A stretch of DNA of 64,000 bases from Berberis thunbergii. Its lineage: Eukaryota > Streptophyta > Magnoliopsida > Ranunculales > Berberidaceae. The notes under the pieces are model-generated. The model worked only from the letters and a program-made list of their open reading frames with translations, searched no databases and had not been told where the DNA came from. Of the stretch, positions 55,243 through 64,000 are shown in pieces (position 1 is the first letter of the stretch; each line of letters begins with the position of its first letter). The stretch is taken from assembly GCA_003290165.1 (NCBI GenBank), contig QNQO01007605.1:46144-110143 (forward strand), read 5' to 3'. Position numbers and translations under genes: made by a program.

Positions 55243-56460
55243 ATGGTCGGAAGACATACTCGTCAGAATCCAAATGGGAACGGAAGCGGAATAGTGGGGA
55301 ACGTCGTTCCAAATGAGGTGGCAATGGAAAATGGAAATGGCCATGGTGATAATACTATTCAGTTAGAGTCAGGCTATGATGATGCAGTTGCTACAGGGAT
55401 TGCAACAGAATAACAATCAGGGTGACCCTTTTTGCTAGAAGGGTTAAGGGAGTTTTGGGACATTGGGTGGAAAAGAGGTTTACCGGAGAAATCTGAGAGA
55501 TGCAGATGTCTGGGTTCAGAGCTGTGAGACCGTTTTTCAGGAGGATGCAACTTACTGAAGTCCAAAAACAAGAGTTAGCGGCATATCACCTGGATGGTGC
55601 TGCTAGTTACTGGTGGGAGGCGTTACTACCTCCGTTGATGTTGCGGTTATGACATGGGATGACTTTAAGGATAGATTTGAGAATAGATTGTGCCTAATGC
55701 AGTTAAGGCGCAATGGGCTGCGGAGTTTAATATGTTGAAGCAGACTGGAGTATGACTGTGGAACAGTATGTCACGAAGTTTAACTAGTTGTCCCGTTATG
55801 CTCCGTATTTGGTAGACACCCCAGAAAAGAAAAATGCCAAGTTTATTGGGGTTTGCATTACTACCTGTCGAGGGCTCTTCTCACCGCTGACAGAGAGAGT
55901 TTGACAGATTTTTGGTTTTAGCATTGAAGTACGGGAACAGAACAAGATGTATCATGAGAGTAGAGAGAAAGGCAAGCAAAAGTTGGGCGAGTGTCAGGAA
56001 ACACTCATCATCAGGGTGCGTCGTGTGATTTTCATGGTGATCGTAGCCGTTTCCATCCTTATGATCAAGGGCAAAGGAGTCGACAGTTTCAGAACCAGAA
56101 ACTCAAGGTGGGTACCAGAACCAACAGCAGGGAGGAAACCAGTTTCACCGTCAGGGTGGAAATCAGTCCCAGAGGCAGAGATATGACCATTTCCAGAAAC
56201 AGGATGGTAATCAGCATCAAAGACAGAATGGAAACCAATTCCATCTCAGGGTAACCGAGACAAGGTTATCAGGGTTAGTAGAATCAGACTACCCAAACAG
56301 CATCGGGGGCGCACACTGATCTGCTACACTTGTGGGCAACCAGGTCATCGAATGCGAGATTGCCGTAATGGTAGGAACGCGCCCCAGAATGGGCAAGGTC
56401 AACCCACCCAAGGGCGTGTATTTGTTACCTTACCAGATCAGGAAAATGTTCAAGGTACTT
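55243..56460 (+). pseudogene. Gag of the plus-strand chromovirus
   Basis: The start MVGRHTRQNPNGNG is followed in changing frames by LQLTEVQKQELAAYHLDGA-like and YWWEA capsid motifs (55560-55620), a Gln/Asn/Arg-rich region and the zinc knuckle CYTCGQPGHRMRDC at about 56320-56362. Confidence 0.8.
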
Positions 56461-56479
56461 TGATTTTCCTATCTCTAAT

Positions 56480-56819
56480 ATGAAGGTGTTATTTGATTAC
56501 TGGTGCATCATACTCTTTCATATCTCGACGTTTGGTTAATCGAATAATGTTGAAAGTTTTTCCACTGTTATACCATTATGTGTTACCACCTTTAAGAGGC
56601 TCAGTGACACTAAATGAAATATGTAGAAATTTTAAGATTTCCTTCCTCGACAAAGTATTCCTTGTCGACTTGATTGTGCTTGACTTTGAGGGCTTTGATG
56701 TGATTTTGGGAATGGATTGGTTGCGTAAGAACCTAGTCACACTAGATTGTGCAAAGAAGATAGTTTCCATTCATGCACCAGGCATGCCCTTTGTTTCTCA
56801 CACTTGTGGGAAATTGTGA
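56480..56819 (+). pseudogene. Retropepsin of the plus-strand chromovirus
   Basis: The frame 56493-56819 reads TGASYSFISRRLVNRI, which begins inside the usual D-T/S-G-A-S-H-S-F-I active site (the Asp codon is out of frame here), then DLIVLDFEGFDVILGMDWL and CAKKIVSIHAPG. Confidence 0.85.
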
Positions 56820-56879
56820 AAAGTCAGTAATGTCTAGTTTTCTGTACTGGTGGGGACGTCAGAGAGAGAGATTCGAGAT

Positions 56880-57700
56880 GTAGGAAGTGGGTAAGAGATT
56901 ATGAGGATGTATTTCAGGAAATTCCCGGCTTGCCGCCTAGGCGAGAAGTTTAGTTCTGAATCGATTTAATACCTGGAACCGCTCCTATCTCTAAGGCAGC
57001 GTATCGGATGGCACCGAAGAGTTGAACGAGATGAAAGTCCAGTTGGACGAGATGTTGCAAAAAGGGTAATTTTTTTTGGTGTTTTGTTTGCTTAGGCCAT
57101 ACTTATTGACATGTTTGTTCATGGTAATGTATATATGTGTAATCCTTTTAAGGTGTGTATGAACCAGGTTCATACGTCTGAGTAATTCTCCGTGGGAGCA
57201 CCCGCAATTTTCGTTTCGAAGAAGGACGGTACCTTGAGGATGTGTATTGACTATAGGAGCTGAACAAAAAGACAATCAAAAACAAGTACCCATTGCTTCG
57301 AATTGATGATCTTCTTGATCAGTTGAGGGGAGCAGTGGTTTTCTCAATTTGACCTAAGACTGGATATCATCATATGGGTATAGAAGAAGATAGTATTCCT
57401 TCTCACGGCTTTTCGTACGAGATATGGTTGTATGAGTTTCCAGTCATGCCTTTTGGTTTGTCAAATGCCCGGCCTTTTCATGGATCTGATGAACCGGATC
57501 TTTCGACCATACTTGGACAAATTCGTCATTATCTTTATCGATGACATTTTGGTTTACTCTCGTAGTGAAGCAGAGCATAGAGAACATCTCAGAATAGTGT
57601 GCAGACCTTGAGAGATCAGAGTATATGCGAAATTTAGCAAGTGCCATATTTTGGGAAAAAGAAATAAAATTCTTAGGGCATGTTGTTTCTAGTCAGGGGT
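56880..57700 (+). pseudogene. Reverse transcriptase with an intron-like insertion
   Basis: In changing frames it gives YRMAPKELNEMKVQLDEMLQ, FIRLSNSPWG, a VSKKDGTLRMCIDY-like segment, [23 protein letters not shown] and the catalytic FIDDILVYS (FIDD at 57535-57546). Between QKG and FIRLS lies a 102-base insertion with GT-AG ends (57066-57167). Several one-base frameshifts are present. Confidence 0.85.
57066..57167 (+). other. Intron-like GT-AG insertion in RT
   Basis: It begins gtaatttttttt and ends gaaccag. Removing it joins caaaaagg to gttcatacgt and restores Q-K-G-F-I-R-L-S in frame. It is T-rich like plant introns but holds a stop codon at once, so unspliced RT would end here. Confidence 0.55.
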
Positions 57701-57849
57701 ATAGCAGTTGATCCTCATAAGGTGAAAGCAGTGAAAGATTGGAAACAACCTACTAATGCAATAGAGGTGAGAAGCTTCTTGGGGTGTGGCTGGGTACTAT
57801 AGACGATTTATAGAGAGTTTTCTCTTATCGCTGCCCCGTTGACTAAGTT

Positions 57850-58320
57850 GACCCGCAATATGTCCAGTTTGTTTGGACCAATGAGTGTGAAAAGGCTTTT
57901 CAGGAGTTTGAAACACCAATTAACCACTGCGCCCATCCTGATTATCCCAGTGCAAGGTGGGAAGTTGGTGGTCTTCACTGATGCTAGTGGCACAGGTCTG
58001 GGTTGGTACTGATGCAGAATCAGAAAGTTGTGTCGTACGCCTCACGACAATTGAAGCCTTATGAAAGGCGATATCCTACCCATGACTTGGAATTAGCAGC
58101 AGTTATGTTTTCTTTGAAGATGTTGGCGACTACCTTTATGGGAGCATTTTGAGTTGTTCACAGATCACAAGAGTCTCAAGTATTTTTTTTTCGCAGAAGG
58201 AGCTGAGTATGAGACAACAAAGGTGGGTCGAGTTCATTAGTAGTTATGATTTTGAGATCCTCTACCACCCAGGTAAGGGAACGTAGTCGCCGATGCTCTC
58301 AGTCGACAACACACTATTAT
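57850..58320 (+). pseudogene. RNase H of the plus-strand chromovirus
   Basis: Broken frames give [61 protein letters not shown] and VADALSRQ-like codons near 58290, the normal gypsy RNase H series including the catalytic TDAS. Confidence 0.8.
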
Positions 58321-58439
58321 GGCTTCATCATGGTAGAGAGTGGAAGTCTCTTGAGGTTATTTCTTCTTTGTGTTCAGTTTGTCGGGGAGCAAACACAGCT
58401 ATGTTGGTAGTTTATCTGTTCGGCCTTCTTTGATCAGCA

Positions 58440-59418
58440 GGTTTTAGAGGAGCAACATAAGGATCCTCGGTTGATGAGCAAATTGGAAGATTTGGTGTTC
58501 GATCACCTAGATGATTGTCCCTCCATGTGGTCAGTTGAGTCCGATGGTGGTTTGAGATTTCACGGGAGACTTTGTGTGCCTGAGATTGAGGGATTGAAGA
58601 AAGAAATTATGGATGAGGCTCATAAGTCACGTTTACCATTCACCCGGGAAGCACAAAAATGTACCATGACCTGAAGCGAACTTTCTGTGGGATGGCATGA
58701 AGAAGGATGTGGGAGATTATGTATCACGGTGTTTCACATTGTCAACAAGTGAAGGCCGAGCATCAGCGGCCCTCAGGTTTAATGCAACCACTAGAGATTC
58801 TTGTCTGGAAATGGGAAAATATTTCTATGACTTTATAGATGGTTTACTGAAGACCCGACGACGTAAGAGTCAATTTGGGTTATAGTTGACCGTTTGACTA
58901 AGTCCGCGCACTTTGTTCCGATTGGGGTGCACCGTACTACCGAACAGCTAGCCAGACGATACACCGTGAGGTAGTTAGGCTTCACGGAGTACCGTGTCCA
59001 TTGTGTCTGACAGAGATCCCTTGTTGTAGCTAAGTATTGGAGAGTTTCCAGCGAGTCATGGGGACGAGACAAATTTGAGTACAGCTTATCATCCTCAGAC
59101 TGATGGTCAGACAGAGCAGTGAATAGATTTTAGAGGATATGCTTCGGGCATGTGTGCTCAATTTTGGAGGTAGTTGGGAGATTATTTCCTATCATAGAGT
59201 TTTCTTATAACAACAGTTACCATTCTAGTATTGGCATAGCCCCATTTGAGGCTTTATATGGGGCCTGTCGATCACCATCCTGTTGGGCAGAGGTAGGCGA
59301 CACAGTCTTGTTGGGGCCAGAGATGGTTAGGGAGAGATCGGAGAAGGTGCAAATTATTAGAGAGCGGATCAAAAACTGCTTAAAGCGACAGAAGAGTTAT
59401 GCCGATCGAAAGCGTTAA
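58440..59418 (+). pseudogene. Integrase of the plus-strand chromovirus
   Basis: GLRFHGRLCVPE, KKEIMDEAHKS and a decayed H-H-C-C region (58560-58760) precede the core. The core shows ITDRLTKSAHFVP-like codons at 58880-58920, VSDRDP (58990-59020), AYHPQTDGQTEQ (59085-59125, catalytic Glu in the GQTEQ slot) and SYNNSYHSSIGIAPFEALYG (59194-59260). CWAEVGD and IRERIKNCLKRQKSYADRKR end it. Stops are numerous. Confidence 0.85.
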
Positions 59419-59429
59419 GGAGCATAGAA

Positions 59430-59845
59430 TTTCAGGTTGGGACCTTGTTTTTTCTTTTGTTCACCTATGCACGGTGTATTGAGGTTCGATAAGAAAGGAA
59501 ACTAAGTCCTAGATTCGGGACATTTGAGATCCTTGCTCGGGTAGGGAGTTTAGCCTATAGACTCGCCCTGCCCGAGTTATCAGTTGTTCATAATGTTCAC
59601 ATCTCCATCCTGAGGAAGTGGTGTGAAGGATCCTGCTGACATCGTCCAACCCACAAATTGAGATTAATGATGACTTCACCCAAGTAGTACGACCAATTCA
59701 AGATTGTGGATCGTGATTGAAACAGCTCCGTAGAAGGATAGTGAATCTGGTGAAAGGTCCAATGGAGTGAAAAGGAATGATGTAACTTGGGAGCTAGAGT
59801 AGAGTAAGACAGTTGCACCCGGAGCTCTTCATCTAGTGAATCTCG
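59430..59845 (+). pseudogene. Integrase C-terminal region with chromodomain remnant
   Basis: VSPMHGVLRFDKKGKLSPRF, GTFEILARVGSLAYRLALPE and VVHNVHISILRKW are the usual C-terminal motifs after the integrase core. LRRRIVNLVKG and NDVTWELE, near 59725-59800, match the chromodomain of Tekay-type integrases, in broken frames. Confidence 0.75.
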
Positions 59846-59874
59846 GGACGAGATTCCTTTTAAGGTGTGTATAA

Positions 59875-60069
59875 TGTAACTTTTAACATATATACTTTTT
59901 AATTAGTATTTATTTATTTATTTATTTTAAATTTTAATTTTATTAAATGAGGGTGACGTCAAATAGTAAGAGGGGTGTCCCTACCTTGAACAAAACCCTA
60001 ACAGAAAGATTGGTCTTTGTAGGAATAAATAGGGTTTAGGTTTTTTTCGTTCTCTCTCGCTGCTTAAAC

Positions 60070-60100
<31 letters not shown>

Positions 60101-60340
60101 GAGCAAGAAAGGAGAAAAAAAAAGAGGGAGAAAAGCAAAAGAAAAATGGATGAGTCTCTTTATGTCCTTCACCTTTTCTATGAGTTGTATTTTTGTTCTT
60201 TTCTGATTTATGCACAAAGTTGAGAATGATGTGTGAATGAGTTGATACGCTGGTTATGAGTTCTCGTTTTCCCAAAATAAATATTTTGTCTTACTGCTAA
60301 CTTTGTTTTGAATGTCAAAAAAAAAGGGGGTAGAAGGGTA
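59875..60340 (+). repeat. Right LTR of the plus-strand chromovirus (3' limit uncertain)
   Basis: It starts tgtaac after a purine-rich aaggtgtgtataa and resembles 55105-55237 over the first 70-100 bases. It includes a poly(A) run at about 60069-60096. The end is not defined because the left LTR is truncated. Confidence 0.5.
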
Positions 60341-60397
60341 TTGTCCTCTGTGTCAGAAATCCCTGCTATTTTGTAGAAAATTTTATGACTGTCATGC

Positions 60398-60560
60398 CAC
60401 TACAACACAAATGGTTATAGATAGCACATGGTAATAGCGTTTTTCTTAAAAATGCTATGAAAGAGATTTTCGCTGGGGCCCCAAAGTGTTTTTGGTCAAT
60501 TGATGAATGGGATTTTTAAAAAGGGCTATGAAAGTGATTTTCGCTGGGGGCGCCAAAGTG
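60398..60560 (+). repeat. Possible CACTA-type terminus with subterminal repeats
   Basis: The sequence cactacaacacaaatgg at 60398 resembles CACTA termini. It is followed by two copies of a ctatgaaagngattttcgctgggg block (about 60454 and 60525). No opposite end (ttgtagtg) is seen before 64000. Confidence 0.4.
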
Positions 60561-62584
60561 CCCGCTCAATCCAAACCAAAAAATAAAAGAAAAAGAAAAA
60601 GGAAGCTCGATCCAAACCAAAAAAGAAAAAGAGAAAGAAGGAAGGAAGGAAGTAGAAGCCGAAGCCGTATCTCCCTCTCCCTCTCCAACTGCTCTCATCT
60701 CCCTCACCGTTCTGCTCTCCCTCTCCGACTGCTCTCATCTCCCTCACCGTTCTGCTCTCCCTCTTCGATCGCTCAGTAGCTCAGGTATCTCTTTTACTGA
60801 TTTTTTTCGCTGTAGATTAGCAATGGCAGTGATTAGCTAGGGTTCTGTGGGAACAAATCTGGCAAAAGAAAGCCTTCAGTGATGCTGCTCTTGATTTGGG
60901 AAATGAACTGGTTTGTGTTCTTCTGAACTCAATCTTTAAGGGTTCGTAATGGGTTTTTCTTGTTTTTTGTTATCATATTGAGTTCTTTCTTCTTCTATTC
61001 ATTCATTTTGGGTTTCTGGATTAGATATTGGTTTAGTGATTACTTGTGTTGTACTGATTTTTATAGATTGGTGTCTTAGTTTTATTGATTTTTGTAGGTA
61101 AGAAGAAGAATAGATTTACTATAAGGTGGTGGAAGTGTTGGATTGATGGGTTAGATATCTCAAAAGGTATATGATGGTGGTTGCCATGTTTTTGGGTAAT
61201 TAAGAAAGATGGGGGGGTTGTTTATTTTTTTAGTTGTTCAATCTTATTGACATAAATCATTCATTATTGTTAAGCTATTTACTTGTTGGTCTCATGGAGT
61301 TCTTATCTTGGTTTTTGCTACTCAGGGTCATTCCAACAGCTCTTGTGCCTATTGAGGTATGCGGTATGCCTTCACTATATCTTCAATTACAATGCTTGAG
61401 AAGGTGGTTTTTCTTCTCTAACCTAAACATAAGGGGTTTTTTTTTTTTTAAATTATTTTAATTAATTTCAAAAGTGTACCCAAACTTCCAAACCATCACT
61501 TGGCTTGTTTGCATGTTTCCATACATTGTTTGGCATTTTTAATTTGAAACTTTCAGTTAGTTATCTTATTTGTGGTTTGTGTTCAGGGTCTGAACTTAAC
61601 TAAATAAGACACTGAAGGGCCGACTGAATCATATTGTGCTCTTAGTCACAGGGACTCTAAAAAGGATATGATCAATTGCTGAATCTTGTGCTAGATGAAG
61701 CTATAGAGTTTTTGAGAGGTATCCTTCATTTTTCACTAGCTTCCATTGAATTTCTAACTCTATCAAGTTTCATCTTCCTCTTCTTTGGTCTCATTTAATT
61801 TTCTATTTGTATGTGGATTTTTTTCTTTATATTTTATATTTTCTCGTCGCCGTGAGTGCGGATGGGTGGGCGTGGGAAGCTATGCATGCTGAGCCACCTA
61901 TTTGTGACCTTGATCTGATTGTAATTTTGTTCAATTGTCATAATTTGGCCAATCTGCATATAGTCCAGCTTTGGTGACGTCTTATATTGTGGTGACTGTA
62001 ATTCTTTTCAAAGATACGCTTGAACTCGTACTGTTTCCCCTGTGCTGCAGATCCAGATGACCCTCTAAAGACAACAGATCAGACCCAACGCCTTGGCCTA
62101 ATAGTATGTATCATCCATTGGTCAATGTCATAGTTTATAATTTCAATTATGTCAATGTCATAGTTTATAATTTCAATTATAAGCAGTAGCCTGTTTGAAG
62201 CCACTCAAGAAAAGTAGAAAACCATTCACTTGTCAAATCAAAATATCTCATCCTATAAGAACTCATTTCATTATGATTTTAAGACATCTTTTTTATTGGG
62301 AACCTAGGCTCACACCCACCTGACATACAGTCATACAATTATAAGCAAGTGATTAATGTTTGTTGGACCTCCAAAACTATATTTAACAATTGATTCAAGC
62401 ATTGTCTCCTATCCCGGTTAAGGAAACACAATAATGGTTGCCTCTGCTTGTTATTAAGAGATTAATTCAATATGAGTTGGTGGTGTTGCATGATATAAGC
62501 GAGTTTCCAACATTAAAATTCAAGGCAACTTTACTTGGGTGGTGTTGCATGATAATTACTTTGCATTTATTGTTGCATTTTCAG
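60561..62584 (+). other. Leader-like exon and introns, no coding sequence recognised
   Basis: A purine-rich then C/T-rich stretch (60570-60780) with a duplicated ctgctctcatctccctcaccg unit ends in tagctcag/gtatct. It looks like a plant 5' leader exon with a donor. A possible small exon lies at 62050-62104 (after ctgcag, with reading DPDDPLKTTDQTQRLGLI). None of it matches the N-terminus of NHX proteins. The rest is AT-rich intron-like sequence. Confidence 0.35.
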
Positions 62585-63587
62585 TTTCCAGGTCAAGAAA
62601 AAACGATTCTTCCACAATTTTTCAACCATATTCGGATTTGGAGTGGTTGGCACGCTAATATCCTTCTGTATTATTTCTCTGGGTATGTTCTGTCATCACA
62701 AGCACATATGATTGCTTTACTAATTCTTGCATTTGCCTGAGTTTCAAAGCCTTTCCGAAATTTTGGTGTTGAAGAATATGATTTGTCCCCGAATTGTAAT
62801 ATGCTTTGTGATTTTCTTGGAAACTTTGTAGGTTCATCTTTAGTCTTCTGGAAGCTTGGGATACCATCCTTGACAACAGGATTTTCTAGGTGACTACTAA
62901 TCCAGTTGTATTTGATTATCAAAATCAATAAGTTTACCAGTATACATATTAATGATTGAGCATATACATATGCAGCTACAGGGGCCATATTTTCAGCTAC
63001 AGATACGGTTTGCACGTTACAGGTGCTTTGACAAGATAAACCTGAATTTTCACTTATTGCATTACTGATGGTTGATGTTCATCATTAATATGTGATCTTT
63101 TTGAAGGTTCTCAGTCAAGATCAAACACTGTTACTTTACAGTCTTGTATTCGGGGAGGGAGTAGTGAATGATGCTACCTCTATTGTGCTTTTCAATGCAG
63201 TCCAATCACTTGACCTCAGCGATATCAATGCTCTCACGGCCTTGAAATTATTTGGGACCTTCCTTTATCTCTTTCTCACAAGTACTTTACTTGGTATAGC
63301 AGTAAGTTTTATCATTCTGTCTTGGGCGTTTGCATTATCTGCCTCCGAATTTTTTTGTCATGGTATTTTTGCATATGTGAGCAATTCATTAGCCAATGGA
63401 ATGTTAAATTGAATGCATGTTTAACTCAATGACTTGAAAATTTTGTTGGTGAATGATGAGCTATGTTACTTTTATTTTTCCTAATTGTATATTTGTTTTT
63501 ACTCTCCCCCTGTAACTATTTGTTCCATGATAAATTTCAGGTGGGGCTTGTTAGTGCCTACATCATAAAGACTTTGTACTTTGGAAG
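62585..63587 (+). pseudogene. NHX-like: Vacuolar-type Na+/H+ exchanger (NHX), middle exons; probably a pseudogene
   Basis: Exons with GT-AG borders are 62585-62682 (FQVKKKRFFHNFSTIFGFGV, VGTLISFCIISLG), 62832-62889 (SSLVFWKLGIPSLTTGFS), 62976-63022 (TGAIFSATDTVCTLQ), 63107-63301 (VLSQDQTLLLYSLVFGEGVV, NDATSIVLFNAV, LFGTFLYLFLTSTLLGIA) and 63541-63587 (VGLVSAYIIKTLYFGR). They cover central membrane helices, including the conserved ATD and ND motifs of the exchange site, and fit the NHX1-4 vacuolar class. Exons coding the N-terminus are not found upstream, and the second and third exons do not join in frame, so decay is likely. The gene continues beyond 64000. Confidence 0.8.
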
Positions 63588-64000
63588 GTAAAATTAAGTG
63601 TGCTTGCCTTTTGCTTCCAAGATATGATGTTGGTTTCACACCATTATGATTTATTTGTTGGTCTGTTTTACTTTAGAACTTTATTTTGCAATAGATTTTT
63701 TTTCTTCTGATACGAAGTTGGTTTAACTCCATTTTGTGGCTTATTATGCATTTTCTTCATTGGCGCACTATGTTTTGTACATATTTCTGTCAAAAAAATT
63801 TCATTTTCTTTTATTTATTTGGCTTTCAACACTCCATGGTAATGAGAAAATTATAAAGAATCATTGTCCAGAAAATGTAGAAACATAACATTGGTAAAGC
63901 AAATCAGGAAGAAAGGCTAGTATTTTGGACAAAATGTAATATGAAACACATGTAATGCAAACATATACACAGATAATTACTTCTTCAACCAAGTGACTTC
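63588..64000 (+). other. Intron following NHX exon at 63541-63587
   Basis: The stretch opens with the donor gtaaaatt and is AT-rich; no further NHX exon is recognised before the window ends. Confidence 0.5.

Larger units (their letters stand above)
55105..60300 (+). mobile_element. Chromodomain-bearing Ty3/gypsy element, plus strand, decayed
   Basis: Left LTR remnant (55105-55237), gag with CCHC knuckle, protease, RT, RNase H, integrase, chromodomain-like end, a PPT-like run and right LTR (from 59875) appear in that order. It resembles Tekay/Del-type chromoviruses. Frames are broken every 100-300 bases. The right LTR limit is uncertain. Confidence 0.8.

Noticed and set aside
60069..60275. 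Phe-rich and Leu-rich minus-strand frames near the poly(A) run
   Set aside because: They are products of the poly(A)/purine-rich tract and have no domain content.
1..64000. tRNA, rRNA or small structured RNA genes
   Set aside because: No cloverleaf with conserved box A/B sequence or rRNA segment was recognised on reading both strands; a covariance-model scan was not possible here.

Overview
The window is nuclear DNA from a flowering plant, probably a eudicot. It is AT-rich with plant-type GT-AG introns. It is almost wholly built of decayed, nested transposable elements: Ty3/gypsy elements of the Tat, Athila and chromovirus types, L1-type LINEs and a CACTA transposon. Only the right end (about 62.6-63.6 kb) holds recognisable host-gene exons, from a vacuolar-type Na+/H+ exchanger (NHX). 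Every open frame here is short because the elements carry stops and frameshifts. Element boundaries come from visible LTR, PPT, PBS, TSD and TIR signals and from comparing copies inside the window by eye.

Layout. 1-1860: end of a non-autonomous Tat element on the + strand (protease, spacer, antisense ORF 'X', polypurine tract, LTR stub). 1990-6877: 3' half of a second Tat element on the + strand (about 177-bp tandem array, antisense ORF A1, PPT, 3' LTR). 7740-8389 and 15151-15454: an old + strand LINE split by a younger full-length L1 on the minus strand (8390-15150, with a 16-bp target duplication), which itself carries a 680-bp internal duplication. 15455-21148: minus-strand chromodomain gypsy element. 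21149-21601 plus 30485-32160: a minus-strand Tat element (antisense ORF A3) split by a complete Tat element at 21602-30484 (two LTRs, PPT, antisense ORF A2, tandem array, integrase, two RNase H domains, RT, protease, PBS; gag almost gone). About 32190-41260: CACTA transposon, minus strand, carrying pieces of a host GNAT acetyltransferase gene. 41261-42713: Athila-type fragment. 42714-48356: Tat element with antisense ORF A4 and an array of about 138-bp repeats. 49065-53336: second non-autonomous Tat element (ORF X, protease, gag, PBS, 5' LTR). 53337-55104: mostly unassigned sequence. 55105 to about 60300: + strand chromodomain gypsy element with an intron-like insertion in RT. 60398-64000: possible CACTA terminus, a leader-like exon and the NHX-like exons.

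Most interesting themes. (1) Four Tat copies carry, between PPT and pol, an oppositely oriented gene with a TATA box 57-134 bp before its ATG. Three copies have a 69-80 bp intron (one with a decayed donor) at the same protein position and one copy lacks it. (2) Two unrelated tandem arrays sit just beyond these antisense genes, inside the elements. (3) Two collinear Tat copies share gag-protease followed directly by a different antisense ORF, with no RT, RNase H or integrase. (4) The CACTA element has copied at least three exons of a GNAT gene with introns, between direct repeats of its own 5' region. (5) A young LINE carries in its RT a copy of its own 5' end together with the flanking target DNA. 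Tat elements are already known to carry antisense ORFs and 3' tandem repeats, so the new points are the splice-site pattern, the conserved promoters and the non-autonomous family.
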